The notes: generated by a model from the sequence alone, not told the origin. A DNA stretch of 50,573 nucleotides from Phycisphaerales bacterium (GCA_020345805.1 CP070772.1:2782220-2832792), one strand, 5' to 3'; positions 8,304 through 18,140 are shown, counted from the stretch's first letter. Numbers and translations are program-made.

Positions 8304-10628
8304 ATGAAACGCAGTGAAACGACCGCGGCGAGTCTGCTGGCGATGTTGGTAGTTTGTTCTGAGCCATGTGCCGGCTCCGGGGCACTGTTTCCGGCCGCCC
8401 AATACGAGGTGGGGCTGGACCCTCGCTGCGTGGCGGTAGGGGATCTGGATGGGGACGGTGATGATGATCTGGTTGCCGCCAACGGGCACAACCACAACAT
8501 TTCGGTCCTGCTGGGTCATGGAGACGGGACGTTCGCTACGGATGTCACGTACTTGACGGGCGCGGGCCCGGTGTCGGTCGCCATCGGTGATTTGGATGGC
8601 GACGGGGACGGTGATCTAGCGGTGGCCAACTCCTTCGATGGTGATCTGTCGATTCTGCTCAATAACGGGGACGGGACGTTTGCGTATCACGTCAGATACG
8701 ACACGGGCTTCAGGCCGGAGTGGGTTGCGATATCCGATCTTGACGGTGACGGTGCTGCGGACCTGGCGGCGGCGAACTACGGAAGCAGCACCGCCTCCAT
8801 TCTGTTGAACGAGGGGGATGGGACGTTCGCGGAGCAGGTGACGTATGAAACCGGCGAAACTCCGACCGCGATTGCGATATCGGATCTTGACGGGGATGGG
8901 GACGCGGACCTGGCGGTGGCGGACAGCGAGGGCGACACCGTCTGGGTACTGCCGAACGAAGGAGACGGCACGTTCGGCGAAGCCGTGGGCTACCACACCT
9001 CCTGGTCTCCGCATGGGCTGGCGATCGGGGATGTTGACGGTGATGGAGACGAGGACCTGGCGGTGGCGAACGCCGGGGGCCACACCATACTCATCCTCCT
9101 GAACGAAGGTGACGGCACGTTCCAGCCGGATGCAATATACGAAATGGATGGCGAGCCGGAATCGGTGGCGTTGACGGACCTTGACGGCGACGGGGATCGG
9201 GATCTGGCGATCGCGGTCGGCGCCAACACGTTTGTCGTCTCGATTCTGCTGAATGACGGCGACGGGATCTTCGGCTCGCAATCTGATTACGGAGCCGGCG
9301 CGTGGCTGTGTTTCCTGGCCGCTTCGGATGTTGATGGCGATGGGGATCAGGATCTGGCGGTGGTCAACCAGGGAAGCGATGACGTGACGGTGCTGCTGAA
9401 CGAGGGTGGGGGTGAGTTCGCCAGCCGGGTGAACTACGACGCGGGCGACGATCCGAGCGCGGTGGCCATCGATGATCTTGATGGGGACGGGGATGATGAT
9501 CTGGCTGTGTCCAACACGGGGCACGACAACGTGTCAATCCTGCTGAACGTCGGCGACGGGACCTTCGCCGAGCAGGTGACATATGCGGCAGGCGATGGGG
9601 CGGGCTCGGTTGCGATTTCAGACCTTGATGCCGACGGGGATAGTGACCTGGCGGTGAGAAACCGGGAGGCTGACACCGTTTCAATCCTGTTGAATCACGG
9701 GGACGGGACCTTCGCCGAGCAGGTGATTTATCCGACGGGCCACGAGCCGAGCTCCGTGGCGATTTCGGATCTCGATGGCGATGGTGATGATGATCTGGCA
9801 GTGTCGAGCGCGGCGGATGATAACGTGCTGATTCTGATGAACGAAGGGGATGGGACTTTCGAGGCGCAGGGGACGTACGACACCGGCCCGTCTCCAAGTT
9901 CGATCGCGATCGAAGACCTTGACGGTGACGGGGATAATGACCTGGCAGTGACGAACTATGACAGCCGCAGCGTTTCGATACTATTGAACCGGGGCGACGC
10001 AACGTTCGACGGGCAGGTCTCCTACGGTGTAGGCGATGAGCCGAGGGAGGTCGCAGGGGGGGATCTCGACGGGGATGGCGATTTCGACCTGGCCGTCGCG
10101 TGCAACGAAGACGACAATGTCTCGATCCTTCTGAATCACGGCGATGGAACGTTCGCCGAGCACATGACCTACCGCGCGGGCGAGGGCCCGTGGTCGGTGG
10201 CGATCGCAGATCTTGACAATGATGGCGATGCGGACCTTGCGGTGGTGAATCGGGTTTACCGCAACGTCTCGATACTCCTGAACGCGGGCGATGGGACGTT
10301 CACGGTAAACGTGAAGCACGGACTGGGTAGTTTCCCCACTTCAGTGGCGATATCTGATCTTGACAACGACGGCGATGCTGACCTGGCGGCGACCAATTGG
10401 ACCGACAGAACCGTCTCGATTCTCCTGAATCGACTTATCGAGCTTCCGCCCTGCCCGGCGGATGTCAACTTCGATGACCAGGTGAACATCGACGATCTGT
10501 TCCAGGTTCTCAGCGTGTGGGGTACGTGCGATGACTGCCCGGAGGACATCAACAGAGACGGCAAGGTCAACATCGATGATGTGTTCGCGATCCTCGGGGC
10601 GTGGGGGCCGTGCCCGGAGAGTAAGTGA
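8304..10628 (+). CDS. Secreted protein with 14 VCBS/FG-GAP-type repeats and C-terminal tag
   Basis: The start has GGGAGG 7 nt upstream, and the first 26 residues form a signal peptide (AASLLAMLVV core). Residues about 33-718 are 14 tandem repeats of roughly 49 residues. Each has the form VAIxDLDGDGDxDLAVAN, then VSILLNxGDGTF, with a DxDxDGxxD calcium loop. Fourteen blades fit two seven-bladed propellers. The tag is the Cys-linker form: VNIDDLF...WGTCDDCPED...VNIDDVF, ending WGPCPESK. The neighbour at 10711 is a close paralogue, and both share the join NRLIELPPCPAD between last blade and tag, so this is a tandem duplication. The role is probably extracellular, with unknown binding partner. Heptamer repeats follow the stop. 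Confidence 0.87.
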   Translation: MKRSETTAASLLAMLVVCSEPCAGSGALFPAAQYEVGLDPRCVAVGDLDGDGDDDLVAANGHNHNISVLLGHGDGTFATDVTYLTGAGPVSVAIGDLDGDGDGDLAVANSFDGDLSILLNNGDGTFAYHVRYDTGFRPEWVAISDLDGDGAADLAAANYGSSTASILLNEGDGTFAEQVTYETGETPTAIAISDLDGDGDADLAVADSEGDTVWVLPNEGDGTFGEAVGYHTSWSPHGLAIGDVDGDGDEDLAVANAGGHTILILLNEGDGTFQPDAIYEMDGEPESVALTDLDGDGDRDLAIAVGANTFVVSILLNDGDGIFGSQSDYGAGAWLCFLAASDVDGDGDQDLAVVNQGSDDVTVLLNEGGGEFASRVNYDAGDDPSAVAIDDLDGDGDDDLAVSNTGHDNVSILLNVGDGTFAEQVTYAAGDGAGSVAISDLDADGDSDLAVRNREADTVSILLNHGDGTFAEQVIYPTGHEPSSVAISDLDGDGDDDLAVSSAADDNVLILMNEGDGTFEAQGTYDTGPSPSSIAIEDLDGDGDNDLAVTNYDSRSVSILLNRGDATFDGQVSYGVGDEPREVAGGDLDGDGDFDLAVACNEDDNVSILLNHGDGTFAEHMTYRAGEGPWSVAIADLDNDGDADLAVVNRVYRNVSILLNAGDGTFTVNVKHGLGSFPTSVAISDLDNDGDADLAATNWTDRTVSILLNRLIELPPCPADVNFDDQVNIDDLFQVLSVWGTCDDCPEDINRDGKVNIDDVFAILGAWGPCPESK

Positions 10629-10630
10629 GT

Positions 10631-10658
10631 TGTGATCAGTGATGAGCGATAAGCAATG
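10631..10658. repeat. Heptamer repeat, about four units
   Basis: TGTGATC, AGTGATG, AGCGATA and AGCAATG, starting 2 nt after the stop codon of the preceding gene. Confidence 0.6.
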
Positions 10659-10710
10659 GGTGGCGGATCGTTAGTGAGAATTAACTAATCACGGGGGCGG
10701 GAGCGGAATC

Positions 10711-13059
10711 ATGAACCCGATCGAAATGACGGCAAGTCTGGCGGCATTGGCGGCAGCGGCGGCGGCATGCGGATTGTGCCCCGGCGAGGAATATCTGTTC
10801 CAACACCCGCAGCTCGGAGTGGAGTCGGAACCGCGTTGCGCTGCGAGCGCGGATCTTGACGGCGATGGGGATACGGACCTCGTCACAGCCAACCGCTACG
10901 GTTACTCGGTCTCGGTCCTGCTGAACCACGGCGACGGGACGTTTGCCGATGATGTGAACTACGGTGCGGGCGAGGGACCCACGTCGGTGGCGATCGGCGA
11001 CCTTGACTCCGACGGGGATGATGACCTGGCCGTAGCGAACTATGGAAGCGACGACGTGTCGATCCTGCTCAACAATGGTGACGGCACGTTCGCCGCGCAA
11101 ATCACCTGCGCAGTCGGGGACCGGCCGCGATCAGTGGCGATCGGCGACCTTGACGGCGATGGCGACGCCGACCTCGCCCTGGCCTGCTACGGAAGCTACA
11201 ACGTGTCGATACTACTCAATCAGGGCGATGGGACGTTTGCGATGTATGTCCCATACGGTGCGGGCGAGCATCCCTGGTTCGTGGCGATCGCGGATCTTGA
11301 CAACGATGGCGATGCGGACCTGGCGGTGGCGAACCGCGACGGCGGGAACGTGTCGATCCTGCTGAACGAGGGGGATGGCACGTTTGCCGGTCAGTCGATG
11401 TACAGCACCGGCGAGGAGCCGTCCTCGATCGCCGTTGATGACCTTGATGCTGATGGTGATCTCGATCTGGCCGTGACGAACCGCGAAAGCGACAACGTGT
11501 CGATACTGTTCAATGGTGGTGATGGCGGCTTCGCTGAGAGTGCTGCTTACGAGGTCGGTGCACATCCCGAGTCAGTGGCGATCGCCGACCTTGACAACGA
11601 CGGCAATGCGGATCTGGCCGTGGCCAGCCTGGCCACTTCCGGCGTAATGGTCCTCATCAACCAGGGTGACGGATCGTTCGACGGGCTGGTGAGCCAGGGC
11701 GCCGGTTGGGGTCCGTGCTCGGTGGTGGCAGTGGAACTGGACGATGATGGCGACCTGGATCTCGCGGTGGCCGATTATGCGTCGAACACTGTTTCGGTGC
11801 TGTTGAACGAAGGTGACGCGACGTTTGCCGAGCATCCCGGATACGCGGTGGGCTATGAGCCGCAGGCGGTGGCGGCGGCGGATCTCGATGGGGATGATGA
11901 TCCGGACCTGGCGGTGGCCAATCGGCACGACAACATCTCGATCCTCATGAATCGCGGCGATGGGACTTTTGACGAGGATGTGCTTGTCGCCGTGGGCGGT
12001 GTGCTGAGAGATTTGGCGATCGCCGATCTGGATGGCGATGATCATGCGGACCTGGCGGTGGTGGACTCGTCGTCTAATCTGGTCTTGGTTCTAGTGAACC
12101 ACGGCGACGGGACCTTCGCTGATCCGGTCGAGTACGAAATCGAGCTCGGAGCAAGATCGGTGGCAATTGATGATCTGGATGGCGATAGTGACGCCGATCT
12201 GGTGATCGGGTGCGGTTTTCCAGAGGACTTCGTCTTAGTCCTCATGAACCATGGCGATGGGACTTTTGCCGATCCGGTCGTTTATGAGCTGGAACTGATC
12301 GGGGAATATCAAAAGGAAGAACTTGGCCTCGGTGATCTCAACGGCGACGGTTATGCCGACGTCGTCGGTGGCAGCCACATCGGCTACGGTGTATCGATCA
12401 TGATGAACATCGGGGATGGGACATTCGCCGAGCCCGTGGTGTACCCCATGGACTTTATGCCGATTCGGGTCGGGATCGGGGATCTTGACGGTGATGGGGA
12501 CGCGGACCTGGCGGTCGCCAATCTGATTACACGGATTTTGATCTGGCTGAATGACGGCGAAGGAAGTTTCACTGAGACCACGCAGGTTCACGCGGGCGGC
12601 AAGCCAAATTCACTGGTGATTGCGGATGTCGACTCCGACGGCGACGCCGATCTGACCGCAGCCTGCATATCGTCAAACGTCGCCATCCTGCTCAATAATG
12701 GGGATGCTACGTTCGCGGAGCGCACAACCTACCTTGTCGGGCGTTACCCCACGTCGACGGCGGTTGCGGATCTCGACTCAGACGGGGATATGGACCTGGC
12801 GTTATCGAACCGCGAGGACAATGACGTCTCGATTCTCCTGAATCGACTCATCGAGCTTCCGCCCTGCCCGGCCGATTTCAACGGCGACCGGAAAGTGAAC
12901 ATCGACGATCTGTTCCAGATCCTCGCCCACTGGGGAGTCTGCGATGACCCCGCCAACTGCCCGTGGGATCTTGCCGGGCCGGGCAACGGTCCTCCTGACG
13001 GCAAGGTGAACATCGACGATCTCTTCGCCATGCTCGCCGCGTGGGGGCCGTGCCCGTGA
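10711..13059 (+). CDS. Secreted 14-repeat VCBS/FG-GAP paralogue with C-terminal tag
   Basis: The 782-residue paralogue of the gene just upstream has a signal-like leader (TASLAALAAAAAAC) and again 14 repeats of the VAIxDLDxDGDxDLAVAN...GDGTF type. Blades 10 and 11 are slightly longer and more diverged. The tag, however, is not the one of its sister: it has the long linker VCDDPANCPWDLAG found in the 5175 gene, and 85 of 86 nt are identical to that gene in this stretch. This points to recent exchange of tag DNA. The start is ATG 10711, with GGGGGCGGGAG as ribosome site 8-10 nt upstream. It probably acts outside the cytoplasm; the ligand is unknown. Confidence 0.87.
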   Translation: MNPIEMTASLAALAAAAAACGLCPGEEYLFQHPQLGVESEPRCAASADLDGDGDTDLVTANRYGYSVSVLLNHGDGTFADDVNYGAGEGPTSVAIGDLDSDGDDDLAVANYGSDDVSILLNNGDGTFAAQITCAVGDRPRSVAIGDLDGDGDADLALACYGSYNVSILLNQGDGTFAMYVPYGAGEHPWFVAIADLDNDGDADLAVANRDGGNVSILLNEGDGTFAGQSMYSTGEEPSSIAVDDLDADGDLDLAVTNRESDNVSILFNGGDGGFAESAAYEVGAHPESVAIADLDNDGNADLAVASLATSGVMVLINQGDGSFDGLVSQGAGWGPCSVVAVELDDDGDLDLAVADYASNTVSVLLNEGDATFAEHPGYAVGYEPQAVAAADLDGDDDPDLAVANRHDNISILMNRGDGTFDEDVLVAVGGVLRDLAIADLDGDDHADLAVVDSSSNLVLVLVNHGDGTFADPVEYEIELGARSVAIDDLDGDSDADLVIGCGFPEDFVLVLMNHGDGTFADPVVYELELIGEYQKEELGLGDLNGDGYADVVGGSHIGYGVSIMMNIGDGTFAEPVVYPMDFMPIRVGIGDLDGDGDADLAVANLITRILIWLNDGEGSFTETTQVHAGGKPNSLVIADVDSDGDADLTAACISSNVAILLNNGDATFAERTTYLVGRYPTSTAVADLDSDGDMDLALSNREDNDVSILLNRLIELPPCPADFNGDRKVNIDDLFQILAHWGVCDDPANCPWDLAGPGNGPPDGKVNIDDLFAMLAAWGPCP

Positions 13060-13253
13060 TCGACAGCGGCCGGTCGAGTGCCCGCCGGGACATGGGATCG
13101 CCGGTCTCGTTGCAGACACCGCCGCGGACGCCGGTTGCGGGGGGGAAGCCGTCTCCATCGGGAGATGATCCGCCCTCCGTGTCGCGGTGTCTGCCGGTCA
13201 CTATTGATGGTACACTGTCGGCAGCTTCCGTGTGCTTCGAGAAAGGAGACGCA

Positions 13254-13625
13254 ATGGCATCCCTGATCATCGTCGCCGGCCCGGCTGAGGGCAGTTACTA
13301 CCCGCTCGGCAAGCGCACCGTGGTCATCGGCCGTGACGAGGCCGTGCCCGTCCAGATCCTTGATGAAGAGATCTCCCGCAAGCACTGTCAGATCAGATGG
13401 GACGAAACCGGCAAGTCGTATCACGTCTTCGACATGAAGAGCGCCAACGGAACGTTCGTCGCGGGGAGGAGGATCTATGACGATCTTGCCCTGGCGGATG
13501 GCGATGTCCTGGAAATCGGAAAGAGCCGGGTGATGTTCACGGTCGAGGATTTTCCGGATCGGCAAAGCGCGTTCGACTACTACAAGCAGCGTGGCGAGCG
13601 GGGCAAGAGCACTCTGGCCCACTGA
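13254..13625 (+). CDS. Small stand-alone FHA-domain protein
   Basis: The 123-residue product is almost entirely one forkhead-associated domain, a phosphothreonine-binding module. The fold's key residues are visible: GR in VVIGRDEA, S-x-K-H in ISRKHCQI, and NG in SANGTF. A short polar tail (DYYKQRGERGKSTLAH) follows. ATG 13254 is chosen because AAAGGAG precedes it by 4 nt; an earlier in-frame start at 13041 would overlap the tag of the preceding gene. It lies 245 nt before a Ser/Thr kinase on the same strand, and binding to phosphorylated kinase targets is a reasonable inference. A TACACT hexamer at 13212-13217 is a possible -10 site. Confidence 0.88.
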   Translation: MASLIIVAGPAEGSYYPLGKRTVVIGRDEAVPVQILDEEISRKHCQIRWDETGKSYHVFDMKSANGTFVAGRRIYDDLALADGDVLEIGKSRVMFTVEDFPDRQSAFDYYKQRGERGKSTLAH

Positions 13626-13648
13626 CCGGAGTTGGCGCCCCGACATTC

Positions 13649-13669
13649 CCGCCAGGCTTCGCCTGACGG
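13649..13669 (+). terminator. Hairpin after the FHA gene, weak terminator candidate
   Basis: CCGCCAGGC and GCCTGACGG form a nine-pair stem with one mismatch and a TTC loop, 24 nt after the stop. There is no T tract, so intrinsic termination is doubtful. Confidence 0.35.
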
Positions 13670-13870
13670 CATTCTGCGACAGGCCGATTCCGGAGCAGTC
13701 CGGGGAGGCAGGCTGATCGGGCAATCCCCGTCCCCGAGACTCGCCGGTGTGGTCGAGTGCTCGCCGGAGAAGGTTCAGCAGATGCCGCAGGTATGCTAAG
13801 CTATGCCGCGATGGGGTTGGATCCGGCGCGTGTTCCGCCACCGTGCACCGGAGCCCAGTGGGAGCAGTCC

Positions 13871-16800
13871 ATGCCCGCGGACGAGCATTCATCCCCGGAC
13901 CGCCCTGGTGAAGTCAACGATTCGCCGCCGGATCCGGTGGGCGAAACGCAGATCTCGCCCCGGGTTCCGCCGTCGACGCCTCAGAAGATCGGCCACTACG
14001 CCATCAAGAGCCTGATCGGTTCCGGCGGGATGGCGAGCGTCTACCTGGCCGTGCAGGAGCACCCGCGGCGGAAGGTCGCACTGAAGGTGATGAAGTCGGG
14101 GATCACCTCGCGCTCGGCGCTGCGTCGCTTCGAGTTCGAATCGCAGATCCTGGGCCGGCTGAGACATCCGAATATCGCCCAGGTCTACGAGGCAGGCACG
14201 CACGACACCGGCGAAGGAGGCGTGCCGTACTTCGCGATGGAGTACATCCCCAGCCATAGGCCAATCACGGACTACGCCAAGGAGAAGAAGCTCAGCACGA
14301 AGCAGCGTCTGGAGCTGTTCGCCAAGGTGTGCGACGCCGTCCACCACGGCCACCAGAAGGGCATCATCCACCGCGACTTGAAACCGGGGAATATCCTGGT
14401 GGACTCATCGGGTGAACCGAAAGTAATCGACTTCGGCGTGGCCCGCTCGACCGACTCGGACATGGCAGTGACGACGCTGCAGACGGATGTAGGTCAGCTT
14501 ATTGGCACCCTCCAGTACATGTCCCCGGAGCAATGCGCGGCGGACCCGGACGATCTGGACACGCGTAGCGATGTGTACGCCCTGGGCGTAGTCCTCTATG
14601 AGCTACTGTGCGATCAACCGCCCTATGACGTGACGAAAGTGGCAGTGTACGAGGCGGCGAGAGTTGTCAGGGAGGAATTACCCACTAAGCCGAGCACGAT
14701 CAGGCGCGCGTTGCGTGGGGATGTCGAGACGATCGCGCTCAAGGCGCTGGAGAAGGAGCGCGACCGCCGCTATAAATCCGCCGAGGCGCTCGGTGGGGAC
14801 ATCATTAGATATCTCAGCAACGAGCCTATCGAAGCACGACCGCCGAGTGTTCTATATCAGATCAAGATGTTCGCTCGTCGGAATCAGGTGATATTTGGCG
14901 CGTCGGCGGTTGTGTTGGCCGTGTTGGCAGTGGCAACAATCGTGAGCCTGACCTTCGCAGTACAGAAGAACATAGAGGCGGCGCGGCGCTACGAGGCTGA
15001 GAAGACCGCACAAGATGCAAGAGTTGAGGCCGAGCGACAACGAGACGACGCACGACATCAGGCCTATGTTGCCAACCTCTTTGCGGCGGACGCTTCACTG
15101 CGTGTAAACGAGGTGGCGACTGCTCGAGCACGGCTGGAGCGATGCCCTCCAGATCTCAGGCGTTGGGAATGGAATCATCTGCATTCTCGGCTCGATCGAA
15201 GCCTTCGCATTCTGCTCGGGCATGAAGATGGGGTCTGCAACGCCTCGTTCAGCCCGGACGGCACGCGGATCGTGACAGCGTCAAAAGACAATACGGCGCG
15301 TATTTGGGATGTGGCGACGGGCGAAACAGTCGCCGTCCTGCGCGGGCACGAGAATTGGGTTGGGGCCGCATCGTTCAGTCCGGACGGCAGGCGGATCGTG
15401 ACGATATCACGGGACAAGACGGCGCGGGTCTGGAACGCGGTGACGGGCAAAGAAGTCGCCGTCCTGCGCGGCCACGAGGGTGGGGTCGACTTCGCCTCGT
15501 TCAGCCCGGACGGCACACGGATCGTGACGGCGTCATCGGACCCTATGGGGAGCATTTCGGATGCGACGACGAACGAGTCTGTATGTATTTGGGATGCGGC
15601 GACGGGCGAAAGAGTCGCCGTCCTGCGCGGCCAAGTGGGTACGGTCCACTCCGCCTCGTTCGACCCGGGCGGGACGCAGATCGTGACCGCGTCATGCGAC
15701 AACACTGCACGCATGTGGGATGCGGCGACGGGCGAGGAAGTCGCCGTCCTTCGCGGGCACGAGAATTGGGTTTGGTCCGCATCGTTCAGTTCGGACGGCA
15801 GGCGGATCGTGACGACGTCACGGGACAAGACGGCGCGGGTCTGGAACGCGGTGACGGGCAAAGAAGTCGCCGTCCTGCGCGGCCATGAAGACTCGGTCAT
15901 TGGTGCCTCGTTCAGCCCGGATAGCACGCGGATCATGACGATGTCATTGGATAAGACAGCGCGTGTATGGGACGCGGCAACGGGCGAGGAGATTGCCTCG
16001 CTGCGCGAGCTCGAAGATCGGTTTTCCTCCGCCTCGTTCAGTCCGGATGGTGCGCGTATTGTGACGGATTCAGAGGGCAGGGCAGCACGTGTCTGGGATG
16101 TGGTGACGGGCGAGGAGGTCGCCGTCCTGCGCGGGCATGACGATCTTGCCTGCTCCGCTTCCTATAGCCCGGACGGCACGCGGATCGTGACGGCGTCAGG
16201 AGACAATACGGCGCGTATTTGGGATGCGACGACACGCGGGGAGGTTGCCGTCCTGAGTGGCCATAAGTGGCATGTCAAATCCGCGTCGTTCAGTCCGGAT
16301 GGCGCGCGGATCGTGACGGCGTCAGTGGACAAAACAGCGCGTGTGTGGGATGCGGCGACGGGCGAGGAGATTGCTGTTCTCCGCGGCCATGGATCCGCTG
16401 TCAAAGCTGCCTCCTTCAGCCCCGATGGTTCGCGCATCATCACGGCCTCGTCGGATACCACAGCGCGTGTGTGGGACACGGCGACCGGCGAGGGGGTCGC
16501 CGTCCTGCGCGGCCATAAGAGCAGCGTCGACTCCGCCTCCTTCAGCCCGGACGGCATGCGGATCGTGACGGCGTCACTGGGTAGGACAGCGCGTGTGTGG
16601 GACACGTTGACCGGCGAGGAGGTCGTCGTCCTGCGCGGCCATAAGAGCACCGTCGACTCCGCCTCCTTCAGCCCGGACGGCATGCGGATCGTGACGGCGT
16701 CATGGGACGAAACAGCGCGCGTGTGGGACACGTTGACCGGCGAGGAGGTCGTCGTCCTGAGTGGGCATGACGATCATGTTTCCTGCGCTTCCTATAGCCC

Positions 16801-17374
16801 GGACGGTATGCAGATCGTGACGGCGTCAGTGGATAGGACAGCGCGTGTGTGGGATGCGGCGACGGGCGAGGAGATTGCTGTTCTCCGCGGCCATGGATCC
16901 GCTGTCGTAGCTGCCTCCTTCAGCCCCGATGGTTCGCGCATCATCACGGCTTCGGAGGACAATACAGCGCGTGTGTGGGATGCGGCGACGGGCGAGGAGG
17001 TTGCTGTTCTCCGCGGCCATGGATCCGCTGTCGTAGCTGCCTCCTTCAGCCCCGATGGTTCGCGCATCATCACGGCTTCGGATGACAAGACAGCGCGTGT
17101 GTGGCACAGCAGACCTTGGCGGAAGCGAAAAGCTGAGCTTGATCAATACCACGAAGCGATGACCTTTGTCAGGTCGCGCATTGACGAGATGTTCGCCGAC
17201 GGCATCGAGCCTTCCAGAATCGCAGAGCAAGTCCGCAACGATCGTTCGCTCACCGACATGCAGCGACGTGCCGCGCTGAACTTGATCCTCAAGCATTGCA
17301 GCGACATGCGCGAGGCACAAAGGCAATCGAAGGAGAGCGATTCGCCTGCGGAGACAGAGGAGGGGGATCGATGA
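13871..17374 (+). CDS. Membrane Ser/Thr protein kinase with 15 WD40 repeats
   Basis: The 1167-residue product has a complete Hanks-type kinase domain: glycine loop LIGSGGMASVY (49-58), K72 in VALKV, HRDLKPGN (H167-N174), DFG (187-189) and MSPEQ. One membrane span follows (SAVVLAVLAVATIVSL, near 345-360), then a charged coiled segment. From about residue 450 there are 15 WD40 blades of about 42 residues (ASFSPDGxRIVTASxDxTARVWDxATGEEVAVLRGH). The kinase should be cytoplasmic, with the propeller on the other side as sensor or docking platform. The start at 13871 has GGGAG about 7 nt upstream; upstream frames to 13757 are possible. Its stop overlaps the next start (ATGA), so the truncated kinase behind it was translationally coupled. 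Confidence 0.92.
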   Translation: MPADEHSSPDRPGEVNDSPPDPVGETQISPRVPPSTPQKIGHYAIKSLIGSGGMASVYLAVQEHPRRKVALKVMKSGITSRSALRRFEFESQILGRLRHPNIAQVYEAGTHDTGEGGVPYFAMEYIPSHRPITDYAKEKKLSTKQRLELFAKVCDAVHHGHQKGIIHRDLKPGNILVDSSGEPKVIDFGVARSTDSDMAVTTLQTDVGQLIGTLQYMSPEQCAADPDDLDTRSDVYALGVVLYELLCDQPPYDVTKVAVYEAARVVREELPTKPSTIRRALRGDVETIALKALEKERDRRYKSAEALGGDIIRYLSNEPIEARPPSVLYQIKMFARRNQVIFGASAVVLAVLAVATIVSLTFAVQKNIEAARRYEAEKTAQDARVEAERQRDDARHQAYVANLFAADASLRVNEVATARARLERCPPDLRRWEWNHLHSRLDRSLRILLGHEDGVCNASFSPDGTRIVTASKDNTARIWDVATGETVAVLRGHENWVGAASFSPDGRRIVTISRDKTARVWNAVTGKEVAVLRGHEGGVDFASFSPDGTRIVTASSDPMGSISDATTNESVCIWDAATGERVAVLRGQVGTVHSASFDPGGTQIVTASCDNTARMWDAATGEEVAVLRGHENWVWSASFSSDGRRIVTTSRDKTARVWNAVTGKEVAVLRGHEDSVIGASFSPDSTRIMTMSLDKTARVWDAATGEEIASLRELEDRFSSASFSPDGARIVTDSEGRAARVWDVVTGEEVAVLRGHDDLACSASYSPDGTRIVTASGDNTARIWDATTRGEVAVLSGHKWHVKSASFSPDGARIVTASVDKTARVWDAATGEEIAVLRGHGSAVKAASFSPDGSRIITASSDTTARVWDTATGEGVAVLRGHKSSVDSASFSPDGMRIVTASLGRTARVWDTLTGEEVVVLRGHKSTVDSASFSPDGMRIVTASWDETARVWDTLTGEEVVVLSGHDDHVSCASYSPDGMQIVTASVDRTARVWDAATGEEIAVLRGHGSAVVAASFSPDGSRIITASEDNTARVWDAATGEEVAVLRGHGSAVVAASFSPDGSRIITASDDKTARVWHSRPWRKRKAELDQYHEAMTFVRSRIDEMFADGIEPSRIAEQVRNDRSLTDMQRRAALNLILKHCSDMREAQRQSKESDSPAETEEGDR
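15218..17107 (+). repeat. 126-nt tandem WD40 repeat array
   Basis: Fifteen in-frame units of about 126 nt encode the WD40 blades. Several are almost identical at DNA level, notably the last two full units (from about 16890 and 17016) and the pair containing ENWV (from about 15344 and 15758). One unit near 15540 carries an 11-residue insertion. This suggests recent unit duplication and possible copy-number change between strains. Confidence 0.85.
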
Positions 17375-17826
17375 CCGACGAACCTGATCCACCCATCGAC
17401 CACGATGCGGAAGCGACGGGCTCCCCGGCGCATCCGCGAGGTGGAGAGCCGAGGATGAGCCAGATTCCTCAAGATCGAGCGAGAGAATTGTTCTTCGCCG
17501 CCATCGACATCCCGACGGAGCGCCGCGACGATTTCCTGACCGAGCGCTGCGGCGGGGACGAGAAGCTGCGGGCGGAGGTCGAATCCCTCCTTGAACGGGG
17601 TGCGGAGACCGGCGAGTTCATGGATGCGCCCGTCCTGCCGCCTCGCCCCGCCGGCACGACGGTATCGACCGCTTCGGCGCACGTCCCCGAACAGATCGTG
17701 CGATATCACATCAAGCGGCTCATCGGCTCAGGCGGCATGGCGAGCGGTTCCGGTGGCGTCCGGGCGGCGGTTGATTCCGCCGGTCCGGTCGGGCAGCACG
17801 AGGCGCGATCCTCAGCGTTGAGGTAG
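17371..17826 (+). pseudogene. Truncated second Ser/Thr kinase, cut inside the glycine loop
   Basis: The frame starts on the ATGA overlap with the kinase above and encodes 151 residues. Residues about 30-90 match the helical region often found ahead of planctomycete kinases (RARELFFAAIDIP, EVESLLER). Residues 110-125 read VRYHIKRLIGSGGMAS, the beginning of a kinase domain. The sequence then leaves the kinase fold (GSGGVRAAVDSAGP...) and stops after 26 residues. No kinase sequence resumes in any frame downstream, so this is a deletion remnant rather than a simple frameshift. It cannot have kinase activity; a short helical product could still be made. Confidence 0.75.
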
Positions 17827-17837
17827 AATGTTCGGCG

Positions 17838-18140
17838 ATGACTCCCGAGGAAATCATCAAGGCGCTGGCGGTGCGGGAAGGGCCCGTCGGGCCGGGCAGC
17901 ATCGCTTATCAGCCGCTCCTGCCCCTCGGCTGGAAGTACCATGAGCCACTCAGCCCGGCCGACGAGACCTACTGGCTGCGGGTCGGCGGCGGGCCGGAGT
18001 GCTGCGACGGCGACCGGCGGCACCACACCTCCGAGCACGTCGCCGAGGCGATCGGGGTGGACGTCGCCGTCGTCCGCAAGTGGGAAAACGCTGCCAACCT
18101 CATCGCGGAGCTGGAGGCCGGCGGCGAATCCGGCCCGTAA
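17838..18140 (+). CDS. Small hypothetical protein with a possible HTH-like end
   Basis: This 100-residue frame begins with ATG 12 nt after the truncated kinase. The middle is rich in aromatic and Cys residues (PLGWKYHEPL, GPECCDGDRRHH). The end, EHVAEAIGVDVAVVRKWEN, has the spacing of a helix-turn-helix (AxxxGVxxxxVxxW). No known family is recognised and no strong ribosome site is visible. It could have been brought in, or exposed, by the deletion that truncated the kinase. Confidence 0.45.
   Translation: MTPEEIIKALAVREGPVGPGSIAYQPLLPLGWKYHEPLSPADETYWLRVGGGPECCDGDRRHHTSEHVAEAIGVDVAVVRKWENAANLIAELEAGGESGP

Noticed and set aside
15218..17107. CRISPR array
   Set aside because: The repeats are contiguous 126-nt coding units of WD40 blades without spacers.
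17740..17826. Simple frameshift in the truncated kinase
   Set aside because: No kinase subdomains reappear in the other frames after 17745, so a deletion fits better.
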